This document shows, in pieces, positions 1 to 8,869 of a stretch of 64,000 bases of DNA (the stretch's first letter is position 1; each line of letters starts with the position of its first letter). A program made the position numbers and the translations under genes. The DNA comes from Streptomyces sp. NBC_01216 (lineage in GTDB: Bacteria; Actinomycetota; Actinomycetes; Streptomycetales; Streptomycetaceae), in assembly GCF_035994945.1 (NCBI RefSeq), contig NZ_CP108677.1, forward strand, positions 2,666,001-2,730,000, in the 5' to 3' direction. The notes beneath the pieces were generated by a model. It had not been told where the DNA came from. It made no database searches and was given only the letters and a program-made list of their open reading frames with translations.

Positions 1-1
1 C

Positions 2-589
2 GCGGCGACGGGCGAGGACGGCCTCACACTGCTCCGTGAGCAGCGGCCGGACCTGGTCGTGCTGGACGTGATGCTGCCCGGGATCGACGGCTTCGAGGTG
101 TGCCGGCGCATCCGGCGCACCGACCAGCTGCCGATCATCCTGCTGACCGCGCGCAGCGACGACATCGACGTGGTCGTCGGCCTGGAGTCCGGCGCCGACG
201 ACTACGTGGTCAAGCCGGTCCAGGGGCGGGTGCTCGACGCCCGGATCCGGGCCGTACTGCGGCGCGGGGAGAGGGAGTCCACGGACTCGGCGACCTTCGG
301 CTCGCTCGTCATCGACCGTTCGGCGATGACGGTGACGAAGAACGGCGAGGACCTCCAGCTCACCCCGACCGAGCTGCGGCTGCTCCTGGAGCTGAGCCGC
401 CGGCCCGGACAGGCGCTGTCGCGCCAGCAGTTGCTGCGCCTGGTGTGGGAGCACGACTACCTGGGCGACTCGCGGTTGGTCGACGCCTGTGTGCAGCGGC
501 TGCGCGCCAAGGTCGAGGACGTGCCGTCCTCGCCCACCCTCATCCGTACCGTGCGCGGTGTCGGCTACCGGCTGGACGTCCCTGCGTGA
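2..589 (+). CDS. afsQ1: Response regulator AfsQ1, 5' end outside the window
   Basis: OmpR/PhoB-family response regulator, partner of the sensor kinase that follows. The frame is open from base 2, so the first ~30 residues lie outside. The visible receiver part includes the phospho-acceptor Asp in VLDVMLPG (codon at 65-67), the conserved Thr in ILLTARS and the Lys in DDYVVKPV. The C-terminal winged helix ends in LIRTVRGVGYRLDVPA. The gene overlaps afsQ2 by four bases (GTGA), so the two are probably co-translated. Sequence and the neighbours (afsQ2, lipoprotein) match the S. coelicolor AfsQ1/AfsQ2 system, which affects antibiotic production and nitrogen/carbon responses; the naming comes from recollection of that protein, not from a search. 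Confidence 0.9.
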   Translation, partial: AATGEDGLTLLREQRPDLVVLDVMLPGIDGFEVCRRIRRTDQLPIILLTARSDDIDVVVGLESGADDYVVKPVQGRVLDARIRAVLRRGERESTDSATFGSLVIDRSAMTVTKNGEDLQLTPTELRLLLELSRRPGQALSRQQLLRLVWEHDYLGDSRLVDACVQRLRAKVEDVPSSPTLIRTVRGVGYRLDVPA

Positions 590-2070
590 GGAAGGGGATC
601 TTCGCGGGGCTGCGCTTCACCAGCCTGCGGCTGCGTCTGGTCGTGGTGTTCGCCCTGGTGGCGCTCACCGCGGCCGTGTCCGCCTCGGGCATCGCCTACT
701 GGCTGAACCGTGAGGCGGTCCTGACCCGGACCCAGGACGGCGCGCTGAACGACTTCCGGCAGGAGATGCAGAACCGGGTGGCGACGCTGCCCCCGCATCC
801 CACCCAGGACGATCTGCGGCGCGCCGCGGAGCAGATGGCGTCCGGCAGCGCCGGGTACAGCGTGCTGCTGCTCGGCGAGCGGGCGGCGGGCAAGCCGATC
901 GTCGCGGCCTCCGACCCGGACACCTTCACGCTGGCCGACGTGCCGCGCGAGCTCCAGGTGGCCGTGGAGACCCGGCGGCCGGTGACGGACGCCAACGCGT
1001 ACCCCTACCACCTGTTCTGGCAGCGCACGCAGCGGGGAAAGACGCCGTTCCTGGTCGGCGGGACGAAGATCGACGGCGGCGGTCCGACCGGCTACATGTT
1101 CAAGTCCCTGGACGCCGAGCGGCAGGACCTGAGCTCGCTCGCCTGGTCCCTGGGGATCGCGACCGCGCTCGCCCTGATCGGATCGGCGCTGCTCGCGCAG
1201 GCCGCCGCCACGACCGTGCTGCGGCCGGTGCACCGGCTGGGCGAGGCGGCGAAACGCCTCGGCGAGGGAAAGCTCGACACCCGGCTGAGGGTCTCGGGCA
1301 CCGACGAACTGGCCGATCTGTCGCGGACGTTCAACAGCGCGGCGGAATCCCTGCAGAAGAGGGTCGCGGACATGAGCGCGCGGGAGGAGTCCAGCAGGCG
1401 GTTCGTCGCCGACATGTCGCACGAGCTGCGCACCCCGCTGACCGCGCTGACGGCCGTGACGGAGGTCCTGGAGGACGAGCAGGAGACGCTCGACCCGATG
1501 ATCGCGCCCGCGGTGGCCCTGGTGGTCAGCGAGACCCGACGTCTCAACGACCTGGTGGAGAACCTGATGGAGGTGACCCGCTTCGACGCGGGCACCGCCC
1601 GGCTGGTCCTCGACGACGTCGACGTGGCCGACCAGGTCACGGCGTGCATCGACGCGCGGGCCTGGCTGGACGCGGTGGAGCTGGACGCGGAACGCGGGAT
1701 CGTGGCCCGCCTCGACCCGCGCCGGCTCGACGTGATCCTGGCGAACCTGATCGGCAACGCGCTCAAGCACGGCGGTTCGCCGGTACGGGTGTCGATCCGC
1801 ACCGAGGAGGACGAGTTGGTCATCGCGGTGCGGGATCACGGTCCGGGCATCCCGCAGGAGGTCCTGCCGCACGTCTTCGACCGCTTCTACAAGGCGAGCG
1901 CGTCCCGGCCGCGGTCGGAGGGCTCCGGTCTGGGTCTGTCGATCGCCGTGGAGAACGCGCTGATCCACGGCGGCTCGATCACCGCGGCCAACTCGCCGGA
2001 CGGCGACGGCGCGGTGTTCGTGCTGCGGCTGCCGGACCAGAGCGAGCCGGGAGAGGGTGCGGAGAAGTGA
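586..2070 (+). CDS. afsQ2: Sensor histidine kinase AfsQ2
   Basis: Membrane sensor kinase of 494 residues. Two membrane segments (about residues 13-38 and 182-210) bracket an extracytoplasmic sensor region, followed by a HAMP linker. The H-box FVADMSHELRTPLTALT (about residue 280) carries the phosphorylated His. The ATPase domain shows the N-box NLIGNALKHGG, DHGPGIP and GSGLGLSI. GTG at 586 was chosen because it overlaps the regulator stop (TGA 587-589), the usual arrangement for this pair; longer readings upstream would run inside afsQ1. It overlaps the next gene by four bases, so regulator, kinase and lipoprotein form one operon. Confidence 0.92.
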   Translation: MRKGIFAGLRFTSLRLRLVVVFALVALTAAVSASGIAYWLNREAVLTRTQDGALNDFRQEMQNRVATLPPHPTQDDLRRAAEQMASGSAGYSVLLLGERAAGKPIVAASDPDTFTLADVPRELQVAVETRRPVTDANAYPYHLFWQRTQRGKTPFLVGGTKIDGGGPTGYMFKSLDAERQDLSSLAWSLGIATALALIGSALLAQAAATTVLRPVHRLGEAAKRLGEGKLDTRLRVSGTDELADLSRTFNSAAESLQKRVADMSAREESSRRFVADMSHELRTPLTALTAVTEVLEDEQETLDPMIAPAVALVVSETRRLNDLVENLMEVTRFDAGTARLVLDDVDVADQVTACIDARAWLDAVELDAERGIVARLDPRRLDVILANLIGNALKHGGSPVRVSIRTEEDELVIAVRDHGPGIPQEVLPHVFDRFYKASASRPRSEGSGLGLSIAVENALIHGGSITAANSPDGDGAVFVLRLPDQSEPGEGAEK

Positions 2071-2804
2071 GCCGGGTACGCCGGAAGGCGCTCCGGGGCG
2101 GATCGGGGCGCTCCGGGTTCGCGGGCGACTGGGGACGCGGCCGCCGGGCCGGGCGGTCGGGTGTGGCGGTGGCTGCCCTGGTGGGCGTCGCGCTCACCGC
2201 GGGCTGCGGGATCAGGACGACCTCGGTGCCCGTGGACGCGGGGGCGGCGCCGACCCGGGTGGCCTGCAGCGTCGAGGACGAGGCCGCGCGGCCGACGGGG
2301 GTGCCGCTCCGGGTCTTCCTGGTCTGCGGTTCACAGCTGGACGCGGTGGAGCGGCCGTCGACGCTGCCGGAGGAGAAGGCCGGCGGTGACCCGGTGCGGA
2401 CGGCGTCGGCGCTGCTGGCGCAGTTGCAGAGCGAGCCCTCCGCGAGCGAGGCCGAGGCCGGTTTCTCCACCGCGGTGAAGGGGCCCCTGGTGGTCACCGG
2501 CGGGCACCGGGGCGACCCGGCGGGCACGCTGCGGCTCAGCAGGCAGCCGGAGGACCTGACGGCGACCGCGCTGTCGCAGATCGTCTGCACCTTCGCCGCG
2601 AGCGCGGTGGGCGGGGGCGGGACCGTCGTGCTGGGCGGTCCGGGCGCGTACCCGCCGCGTCGCTATCAGTGCACGGAGGAGTTGCGGGAGCGCCCGGACG
2701 GGGCGCCGCCGACGGTGTCCCCGTCCGCGGCGGCTTCCGGGACTCCCTCGCCGGCGGCTCCCGGGGAACCGTCCGGTGCGGCGGCCTCACAGCCTGTCGG
2801 GTGA
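2067..2804 (+). CDS. Putative lipoprotein of the afsQ operon
   Basis: Secreted lipoprotein of 245 residues. After a basic N-terminal stretch comes a hydrophobic segment and a lipobox LTAGC at about residue 50, so the mature protein would be anchored to the outer membrane face. The middle part (about 70-190) resembles GerMN-like lipoproteins only loosely; the C-terminus is Pro/Ser/Ala-rich low complexity. Its GTG start overlaps the afsQ2 stop by four bases, suggesting that it assists or modulates the two-component system, as lipoproteins do in the CseA/CseBC case (an analogy, not shown here). Its TGA stop lies inside a palindromic element at 2787-2826. Confidence 0.8.
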   Translation: MSRVRRKALRGGSGRSGFAGDWGRGRRAGRSGVAVAALVGVALTAGCGIRTTSVPVDAGAAPTRVACSVEDEAARPTGVPLRVFLVCGSQLDAVERPSTLPEEKAGGDPVRTASALLAQLQSEPSASEAEAGFSTAVKGPLVVTGGHRGDPAGTLRLSRQPEDLTATALSQIVCTFAASAVGGGGTVVLGGPGAYPPRRYQCTEELRERPDGAPPTVSPSAAASGTPSPAAPGEPSGAAASQPVG

Positions 2805-2826
2805 CCTTCGGCCGACAGGCTCTCAG
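2787..2826. repeat. Palindromic element, copy 1 (short form)
   Basis: The arms AGCCTGTCGG (2791-2800) and CCGACAGGCT (2812-2821) form a 10-bp stem followed by CTCAG. The stop codon of the lipoprotein gene (2802-2804) falls in the loop. The sequence is the same family as copies near 31.7, 41.3, 55.2 and 57.9 kb. It may act as a terminator. Confidence 0.75.
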
Positions 2827-2927
2827 GGGGCCGTCCGCTGCTGCGACAGCGTCCTCGGGCACGTCGTCGGGCTCGTGACGCGACCGTTCGGGTAAGCGGC
2901 GGAACCGATCCCCGCGCGGAGTGCGTC

Positions 2928-3518
2928 TTGGGGGTCGTGCAGCGTCAAGGTTCGGGCGGGAACTCCGCCGTGGTCGTCCGAGGGGCGGGGTTCGTCCTCC
3001 TCCTCGCACATCTGCTGCTCGTCGCCTGGGTCGCGCTGCGCCCGCTCGACGTGGCCTGGGTGACGGCGCCGAACGTCACCCCGCTGGCCGGCATCAAGGC
3101 GGATCTGGAGCTCGGTCCGGGCGAGGCGGCCCGGCGGATCGGCGAGGGACTGCTGCTGCTGGCTCCGCTGGGGGTGCTGCTGCCGATGGCCGACGGGCGG
3201 CTGCGGGTGTCGCCGTGGGCGTCGCTGGCCCGGACCGTCGCCGCCGGCGCGCTGGTGTCCCTGGGCGTCGAGCTGTTGCAGACCGCGGTGCCGGGGCAGG
3301 TCGTCGACGTGGACTCGCTGCTCCTGAACACGGCCGGCGTGGCACTGGCCCATCTGTGCGTGGTGCCCGCGGGGCGGGCGCGGCTGCGCCGCCGGGGGGA
3401 CGCGAGGACCGGCCGGTCCTCCGCGGGGACCGGCCGGAGCCGGGGGTCTGGCCTCCTGCGGGACGACGGTTCTCAGGGTGCTACCCCGACGATTCCCAGG
3501 GTCGGGATCGCCCCGTAG
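2928..3518 (+). CDS. VanZ-family membrane protein
   Basis: Small integral membrane protein with four predicted hydrophobic segments, including FVLLLAHLLLVAWVAL, LLLLAPLGVLLPM and the VanZ-typical region around LVSLGVELLQ followed by VDVDSLLLNTAGVALAH. VanZ itself gives low-level teicoplanin resistance, but most actinobacterial members have no known function. The start is uncertain: TTG at 2928 gives 196 residues, GTG at 2937 or 2970 are alternatives, and none has an obvious ribosome binding site. A short Arg-rich cytoplasmic tail ends the protein. Confidence 0.8.
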   Translation: MGVVQRQGSGGNSAVVVRGAGFVLLLAHLLLVAWVALRPLDVAWVTAPNVTPLAGIKADLELGPGEAARRIGEGLLLLAPLGVLLPMADGRLRVSPWASLARTVAAGALVSLGVELLQTAVPGQVVDVDSLLLNTAGVALAHLCVVPAGRARLRRRGDARTGRSSAGTGRSRGSGLLRDDGSQGATPTIPRVGIAP

Positions 3519-3610
3519 ACCGACGTTTTGTCCTCTGGTCTGCTGCGAGTATGGAGTCATCGGGAGCCCGACGGAGAGGCTGCCGAGGACACGCTTCGAA
3601 GGAGCCCATC

Positions 3611-3811
3611 ATGGCCGCACTTGCCCGCCCTCGTGACGGACGCATGATCGGCGGGGTGTGCGCGGCGCTGGCCCGGCGCTTCGGCACCTCCGCCACCACC
3701 ATGCGGGTCGTCTTCCTCGTCTCCTGCCTGCTGCCCGGCCCGCAGTTCCTGCTGTACCTGGCGCTGTGGCTGCTGCTGCCGGCGGAGAAGCCGGCACACC
3801 AGGCCTGGTAG
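3611..3811 (+). CDS. PspC-domain protein
   Basis: Protein of 66 residues that is essentially one PspC domain: the basic start ARPRDGRMIGGVCAALARRFG is followed by a hydrophobic helix ending in LYLALWLLLPAE. PspC domains belong to the envelope-stress phage-shock response; single-domain versions are common in Streptomyces and mostly uncharacterised. ATG at 3611 has AAGGAG about eight bases upstream. It is followed by a strong hairpin shared with the convergent gene. Confidence 0.85.
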   Translation: MAALARPRDGRMIGGVCAALARRFGTSATTMRVVFLVSCLLPGPQFLLYLALWLLLPAEKPAHQAW

Positions 3812-3850
3812 GCCGCCCCCGCGCCCGGACGAGCGGCGCGGAGGAACGGC

Positions 3851-3881
3851 GAGGGGGCGCCCACCGGGTGGGCGCCCCCTC
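3851..3881. terminator. Bidirectional hairpin terminator
   Basis: Perfect 13-bp stem (GAGGGGGCGCCCA / TGGGCGCCCCCTC) with a five-base loop between two convergent genes. Confidence 0.85.
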
Positions 3882-3900
3882 GGCCGTGGCGCGGGTACCG

Positions 3901-4269
3901 TCAGCCGCCCAGCGGAAGGCCGTTCAGCGGGAGGCCGCCGAGCAGGCCGCCGACCGGGGTGGAGCCCAGCGGGCCGGAGGCGGCGTCCAGAGGGAGGCTG
4001 CGGGTGGCCTGCCCGGCGGCGGCCGGGAGGGTCTTGACGCCCTGGTCGACGCTGCTGCCGACGGCCCCCTGGCCGGCGAGGAGGGACTCGGACGCGCCGT
4101 CGGGGAGCTCGGTGAGGCCGTCGCCCAGGGGAACGGTCTGGGTGACCAGGCCGAGCGCGTCGGGGGCGGCGGGCAGCGCCGGGGCGGCGGAGGCCGTACC
4201 GGCGGCGGTGGCGGCGAAAGCGGCACCGAGAGCGGCGACACCGAGCTTCTTGGCGGCAGACTGCTTCAT
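3901..4269 (-). CDS. Small secreted Ala/Gly/Leu-rich protein
   Basis: Protein of 122 residues with a clear Sec signal peptide: KK near the N-terminus, the hydrophobic core LGVAALGAAFAATAA and a probable cleavage site after ASA (about residue 28). The mature part is low in charge and ends in repeated Gly-Gly-Leu-Pro segments (GGLLGGLPLNGLPLGG). No catalytic domain is recognised. The ATG at 4269 is preceded on the minus strand by a purine-rich stretch. The function is unknown; similar small secreted proteins in Streptomyces can be surface-associated, but it lacks the cysteines of chaplins. Confidence 0.75.
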   Translation of the reverse strand: MKQSAAKKLGVAALGAAFAATAAGTASAAPALPAAPDALGLVTQTVPLGDGLTELPDGASESLLAGQGAVGSSVDQGVKTLPAAAGQATRSLPLDAASGPLGSTPVGGLLGGLPLNGLPLGG

Positions 4270-4433
4270 CAGAAAAACATCCTTGGGGATCTCGGGGATT
4301 CAGCAGGGCGGGGACGCGGAGGAATGCGGAGCAGCTCCGCAGTCCGGCCGACGATTGACACTTCCGCAAACACCACGAAGCGGCCGGGGGTTACGCTCCC
4401 CGACCGCTTCGATTTCCCGCCAGTTCGCCGAGA

Positions 4434-5588
4434 TCAGCCCGTGTGGCGCGAAGAGTCGCTGGTCACGGCAGCCTGCTGGAACAGCCATTCGGACTTCAGC
4501 TCGGCATAGCCGGGCTTGATCACATCGTTGATCATGGCCAGCCGTTCATCGAAAGGAATGAATGCCGATTTCATCGCATTGACGGTGAACCACGCCATGT
4601 CGTCGAGCGTGTAGTCGAACGCCTCGACCAGCAGCTCGAATTCCCGGCTCATACTGGTGCCGCTCATCAGGCGGTTGTCGGTGTTCACCGTGGCCCGGAA
4701 GTGCAGCTTGCGCAGCAGCCCGATCGGGTGCTCGGCGTAGGAGGTGGCGGCGCCGGTCTGGAGGTTGGAGGTGGGGCACATCTCCAACGGGACGCGCTTG
4801 TCCCTGACGTACGCGGCCAGCCGGCCCAGCTTCACCGTGCCGTCGTCCGCCACCTCGATGTCGTCGATGATGCGCACGCCGTGGCCGAGCCGGTCGGCAC
4901 CGCACCACTGGAGCGCCTGCCAGATCGACGGAAGCCCGAACGCCTCGCCGGCGTGGATGGTGAAGTGGTTGTTCTCCCGCTTGAGGTACTCGAAGGCGTC
5001 GAGGTGACGGGTGGGCGGGAAACCGGCTTCGGCGCCCGCGATGTCGAAGCCGACGACTCCGGCGTCGCGGTAGGAGTTGGCGAGTTCGGCGATCTCCAGG
5101 GCACGGGCGGCGTGCCGCATGGCGGTCAGCAGGGCGCCCACCCGGATGCGGTGACCGTTGGCCCTGGCCTGACGCTCGCCTTCCCGGAAGCCCTCGTTGA
5201 CGGCCTCGACGACCTCCTCCAGGGTGAGACCGCCCTCCAGGTGCTGCTCGGGGGCGTAGCGGATCTCGGCGTACACGACACCGTCCTCGGCGAGGTCCAC
5301 CGCGCACTCGGCGGCGACCCGGACCAGCGCCTCGCGGGTCTGCATGACGGCGCAGGTGTGCGCGAAGGTCTCCAGATAGCGCTCCAGCGAGCCGGAGTCG
5401 GCGGCTTCGCGGAACCAGATGCCGAGCTTGTCGGGCTCGGTCTCGGGAAGGTTGCCGTAGCCCTGGGCGGCGGCGAGTTCGACGATCGTGCCGGGGCGCA
5501 GTCCGCCGTCGAGGTGGTCGTGCAGGAGCACCTTCGGAGCGCGGCGGATCTGGTCCGGGGTGGGGATGTTCGGGATCTGGCTCGTCAT
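4434..5588 (-). CDS. add: Adenosine deaminase
   Basis: Zn-dependent deamination of (deoxy)adenosine to (deoxy)inosine in purine salvage. The protein is 384 residues, within the family range. Visible signatures are [12 protein letters not shown] (first two Zn ligands, about residues 24-26), [10 protein letters not shown] (Zn His and catalytic Glu), the DRLGHGVRI region and [11 protein letters not shown] (the Asp that binds Zn). The start ATG lies six bases from a TAGAGT hexamer (5595-5600), so the mRNA is probably leaderless. A CTACGCGCGTAG palindrome sits just upstream of that hexamer, shared with deoA and the nucleoside transporter genes. Confidence 0.96.
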   Translation of the reverse strand: MTSQIPNIPTPDQIRRAPKVLLHDHLDGGLRPGTIVELAAAQGYGNLPETEPDKLGIWFREAADSGSLERYLETFAHTCAVMQTREALVRVAAECAVDLAEDGVVYAEIRYAPEQHLEGGLTLEEVVEAVNEGFREGERQARANGHRIRVGALLTAMRHAARALEIAELANSYRDAGVVGFDIAGAEAGFPPTRHLDAFEYLKRENNHFTIHAGEAFGLPSIWQALQWCGADRLGHGVRIIDDIEVADDGTVKLGRLAAYVRDKRVPLEMCPTSNLQTGAATSYAEHPIGLLRKLHFRATVNTDNRLMSGTSMSREFELLVEAFDYTLDDMAWFTVNAMKSAFIPFDERLAMINDVIKPGYAELKSEWLFQQAAVTSDSSRHTG

Positions 5589-5604
5589 TTCGGCACTCTA
5601 GCCC

Positions 5605-5616
5605 CTACGCGCGTAG
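5605..5616. promoter_or_regulatory. Operator-like palindrome upstream of add
   Basis: Perfect 12-bp palindrome CTACGCGCGTAG, 16 bases before the add start and directly upstream of the likely -10 element TAGAGT (5595-5600, minus strand). It therefore lies in the promoter spacer, a good place for a repressor. Three related sites occur at 17044, 21599 and 22809, all at nucleoside genes. Confidence 0.75.
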
Positions 5617-5716
5617 ATCGCTCCCCCCGCGCCGACTCGTCGACGGACGATGTCGATATGTAACAGTGACCGCGCGTACGGATGGCGTACACCTCGCCTT
5701 CTGAGAATGTTCCGTC

Positions 5717-6502
5717 ATGGCGCACTTCGCACTCGTGGGGACGGCCGGCCTCCGGAGAACCCGGACACCCCGGCTCGGACGGCCCGTCGGAGCCTCCCCG
5801 TCGGACTCCGCGGTGGGCGGGGTGGTCCTGCTCCTGCCGGACGGTGAGGTGGTGTCGGGGCGGGGCCCCTCGGCCCGCGCGCACGCGGCGGTGCTGCCGT
5901 TGGGACGCCGGCTGGTCCGGGCCGGGGCGGCGGACGGGCTGGTCGCCCACGTGGTGCACTACCGCGGGCGGGGCTGGAACGGCGCGGACGCGCAGCAGGC
6001 CGCGGACGCCTCGTGGGCGGTGGCGGAGGCGGTACGGCGCTACGGTGACGTGCCGGTCTGCCTGGCCGGACACGGGATGGGCGCCCGCGCGGCGCTGCGG
6101 GCGGCGGAAGAGCCGGCGGTCGACTCGGTCCTGGCGCTGGCGCCCTGGCTGCCGGAGGAGGACGTGGCGGCCGAACCGGAACCTGTACGTCAACTCGTCG
6201 GCCGCCGGGTGCTGTTCGTGCACGGCACCAACGACGCCCGCACCGATCCGGAGCTGTCCTACCGGCTGGCGGAACGGGCCAAGAAGTCCAACCGCGACGT
6301 GTGCCGCTTCGAGGTCCACTCGGACGGGCACGCGCTGCGCCAGTACCGCGACGAAGTCCAAGCCCTGGCAGCCGACTTCGTCCTCGGCTCGCTCTTCTCC
6401 CGCCCCTACGCCCGGCCGGTCGCCGATGCCCTGGCGGCGCCGCCTCCGCTCGGACTGCGGATGCCGCTGGCGGCGGGTTTCGGCGGCTCGCCACGCCGGT
6501 GA
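5717..6502 (+). CDS. Alpha/beta-hydrolase-fold protein lacking the nucleophile serine
   Basis: Protein of 261 residues with the layout of a serine hydrolase of the dienelactone-hydrolase/esterase type. The nucleophile elbow reads AGHGMGARAA: the codon expected to be serine is GGG (glycine). The acid region FVHGTNDARTDPE and the terminal His region VHSDGHALRQYRDE are kept. The protein is thus probably not an ordinary serine hydrolase and could be a binding or regulatory pseudo-enzyme. ATG at 5717 lies upstream of a Gly/Val-rich strand VGGVVLLLPDGE. It is divergent from add. Confidence 0.75.
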   Translation: MAHFALVGTAGLRRTRTPRLGRPVGASPSDSAVGGVVLLLPDGEVVSGRGPSARAHAAVLPLGRRLVRAGAADGLVAHVVHYRGRGWNGADAQQAADASWAVAEAVRRYGDVPVCLAGHGMGARAALRAAEEPAVDSVLALAPWLPEEDVAAEPEPVRQLVGRRVLFVHGTNDARTDPELSYRLAERAKKSNRDVCRFEVHSDGHALRQYRDEVQALAADFVLGSLFSRPYARPVADALAAPPPLGLRMPLAAGFGGSPRR

Positions 6503-6556
6503 CGGGCTTGCGGGGCCGGGAGTTCCGGCGCCTGTCGGGCGGGCACCGACCGGGGC

Positions 6557-7453
6557 TCAGTCGGGCAGCAGGCTGCCCCGCTTGCTCAGCAGGAACCGTT
6601 TGAAGGCGGCAACCGGGGCGGTGTCCGGGTGGCCGTCGAGCCAGGCGACGCCGATCTCGCGGACGGCACGCGGGGCCGTGACGGCGAGTTCCACGACGCC
6701 GGGGCGCGGGACGGCCGGCGGGGGCAGGAGGGCGACGCCGAGACCGGCCGCGACCAGCCCGCGCAAGGTCTCGGCCTCCTCGCCCTCGAAGGCGACGCGC
6801 GGGGTGAATCCGGCGTCGGCACAGAGGTCGTCGGCGATGCGGCGCAGCCCGTAGCCGGGTTCGAGCGTCACGAAGGTCTCCTCGGCGGCCTCCGCCAGCC
6901 GGACCCGCTTGCGTGTCGCGAGACGGTGGTCGTCCGGGACGACCAGGCGCAGCCGCTGCTCGTCGAGGCGCCGGGCGACCAGGTCGGGGGCGTCCGGGAC
7001 GGGCGAGGTCAGGCAGAGGTCGAGGTCCCCGGCGCGCAGTCGTTCGATCATCGCCTCGCCGTAGTTCTGCACGAGTGTGAACCGGACCCGCGGGTGGTCG
7101 ACGCGGAACGCCCGGATGAGCCCGGGGACCGTCTCCGAGCCCATGGTGTGGAGAAAACCGAAGGCGATCCGCCCGGCTGTCGGGTCCGCGTCGGTCCGCA
7201 CCGAGTCCGCGGCCCGCTCCACCTCCGCGAGCGCCCGTTCCGCCGAGCGCAGGAAGGTCCGCCCGGCGGGGGTGAGCGACACGGTGCGTCCCCGGCGGGC
7301 GAAGAGGGCGACCCCCAGGTCGTGTTCGAGCCGGACCATCGCCCGCGAGAGCGTCGACTGCGGCACACCCATCTCGGCCGCGGCCCTGGTCACATGCTCG
7401 TGCCGGGCCACCGCCGCGAAGTACGCGAGCCGGGGCGCGAGCAGCAGTCCCAT
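6557..7453 (-). CDS. LysR-family transcriptional regulator
   Basis: LysR regulator of 298 residues. The N-terminal helix-turn-helix covers LAYFAAVARHEHVTRAAAEMGVPQS-type sequence up to LARRGRTVSLTPAG, and the rest is a periplasmic-binding-like effector domain. ATG at 7453 was chosen because it starts directly before the HTH and has GAAGAAG upstream; in-frame starts at 7510 and 7546 would add a tail that overlaps the intergenic palindrome. It is divergent from the MFS transporter gene, the usual arrangement when the regulator controls the transporter in response to its substrate. Confidence 0.88.
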   Translation of the reverse strand: MGLLLAPRLAYFAAVARHEHVTRAAAEMGVPQSTLSRAMVRLEHDLGVALFARRGRTVSLTPAGRTFLRSAERALAEVERAADSVRTDADPTAGRIAFGFLHTMGSETVPGLIRAFRVDHPRVRFTLVQNYGEAMIERLRAGDLDLCLTSPVPDAPDLVARRLDEQRLRLVVPDDHRLATRKRVRLAEAAEETFVTLEPGYGLRRIADDLCADAGFTPRVAFEGEEAETLRGLVAAGLGVALLPPPAVPRPGVVELAVTAPRAVREIGVAWLDGHPDTAPVAAFKRFLLSKRGSLLPD

Positions 7454-7501
7454 GTCTTCTTCGTTACTGTTCGGTGACAGACGACCCTGTGACCTGTACT
7501 C

Positions 7502-7537
7502 ATGCACCATGGGAACGATTACAGCAGTTCCGTGCAT
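7502..7537. promoter_or_regulatory. Imperfect inverted repeat between LysR and MFS genes
   Basis: ATGCAC (7502-7507) and GGAAC (7512-7516) are mirrored by GTTCC (7527-7531) and GTGCAT (7532-7537), with a four-base insertion in the left arm. The position in the divergent promoter region suits a LysR binding site. Confidence 0.45.
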
Positions 7538-7572
7538 TGGACGCATGAAAGAGGCCGCCTTAGGTTCGAGAC

Positions 7573-8844
7573 ATGCCTTCCGCCAGTACCAAGGCGGCCG
7601 TCACCCACTCGGCCGCCGACACCCGCCTCGCCCCCGGAGCCCCCGGTCACCGCCGCATGAGCTTCGCGCTCTTCGCCGCCGGCCTCGCCGCCTTCGCCCT
7701 CCTCTACTCCACCCAGGCCCTTCTCCCCTCGATCTCGGCGGAGTTCGGCGCCTCCGCCTCCGCGGCCTCGTGGACGGTCTCCGCGGCCACCGGTGCGCTC
7801 GCCCTGTTCGTCCTGCCGCTGAGCGCCTTCTCCGAGCGCTTCGGCCGGCGCGCGATGATGACCGTCTCGCTCACCGTCGCCGTCGCGGTCGGGCTGCTGG
7901 TTCCCTTCGCCCCGAACCTGGAGTGGCTGGTCGCCCTGCGCGCCGTCCAAGGCGCGGCACTGGCCGGACTGCCCGCCTCGGCGATGGCCTTCCTCGCCGA
8001 GGAGGTCCGGCCGAAGGCGCTGATCGCGGCGGTCGGCCTGTTCGTCGCGGGCAACTCCATCGGGGGCATGAGCGGCCGGATCGTGACCGGCTGGGCCGCC
8101 CAGGCGTGGGGCTGGCGCGCGGGGCTGCTCGCGGTCGGCGTCATGGCGGCCGTCTGCGCGGTGGCCTTCCGCCTCCTGATCCCCGCGGCCCGTCACTTCA
8201 CACCCGGTTCGCTCGACCCCCGGGCCCTCGTCACGGCCGTCCGCACGCATCTCGCCGACCCGCTGCTGGTGCGCCTTTACGTGATCGGCGCGCTGTTCAT
8301 GACGGTGTTCGGCGCGGTCTACACCGTCATCGGCTACCGGCTGGCGCAGGCCCCTTTCTCCTTGCCGCAGGGCGTGATCGGCTCGATCTTCCTGGTCTAC
8401 CTCGTCGGCACCGTCTCCTCGGCCGCGGCGGGCCGGCTGGTCGGCCGGCTGGGCCGGCGCGGGGCCCTCTACCTGGCGGTCGGCACGACCGCGGCCGGGC
8501 TGTGCCTCTCCCTCGGGAACACCCTCGCGGCCGTGCTGTCCGGCCTGGTCCTGATCACGGCCGGCTTCTTCGCGGGGCACGCCGTCGCCTCCTCCTCGGT
8601 GAGCCGGACCGCCAGGACCGGCCGCGCGCAGGCTTCGGCGCTCTACCAGTCCGCGTACTACCTGGGCAGCAGCGCGGGCGGCACCCTCGGGGCGGTCGCC
8701 TTCCACGCGGGCGGCTGGGCCGGCACCGTCCTGATCGGCCTGGTCGCCGTCCTCGGCGTCGTCTCGGTCACGCTGTACGGCAGCCACAGCGCGCGGGTGG
8801 CCGCGCGGGCCGAGTCCGGCCGCCTGCGGGTCGGCGCCTGCTGA
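7573..8844 (+). CDS. MFS transporter (YnfM-like)
   Basis: Major facilitator of 423 residues with about twelve membrane segments; the first starts near residue 30 after a polar N-terminus. The motif between segments 2 and 3 reads SERFGRRAMM, typical of family motif A, and a second copy appears as VGRLGRRGALY after segment 8. Proteins of this kind export small molecules or drugs. The substrate cannot be read from sequence. The divergent LysR gene is the likely regulator. Confidence 0.88.
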   Translation: MPSASTKAAVTHSAADTRLAPGAPGHRRMSFALFAAGLAAFALLYSTQALLPSISAEFGASASAASWTVSAATGALALFVLPLSAFSERFGRRAMMTVSLTVAVAVGLLVPFAPNLEWLVALRAVQGAALAGLPASAMAFLAEEVRPKALIAAVGLFVAGNSIGGMSGRIVTGWAAQAWGWRAGLLAVGVMAAVCAVAFRLLIPAARHFTPGSLDPRALVTAVRTHLADPLLVRLYVIGALFMTVFGAVYTVIGYRLAQAPFSLPQGVIGSIFLVYLVGTVSSAAAGRLVGRLGRRGALYLAVGTTAAGLCLSLGNTLAAVLSGLVLITAGFFAGHAVASSSVSRTARTGRAQASALYQSAYYLGSSAGGTLGAVAFHAGGWAGTVLIGLVAVLGVVSVTLYGSHSARVAARAESGRLRVGAC

Positions 8845-8849
8845 CCGCC

Positions 8850-8869
8850 GCGAGGGACCCGTCCCTCGC
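8850..8869 (+). terminator. Hairpin after the MFS gene
   Basis: GCGAGGGAC and GTCCCTCGC form a 9-bp stem six bases after the stop codon. Confidence 0.6.

Noticed and set aside
5605..5616. CTACGCGCGTAG considered as a BldD site
   Set aside because: The BldD motif is an odd-length palindrome with a different core; the match is partial only.
6530..6559. Possible sixth copy of the palindromic element at the LysR stop (CCTGTCGGG ... GGCTCAG)
   Set aside because: The right arm does not pair well with the left; too degenerate to count.
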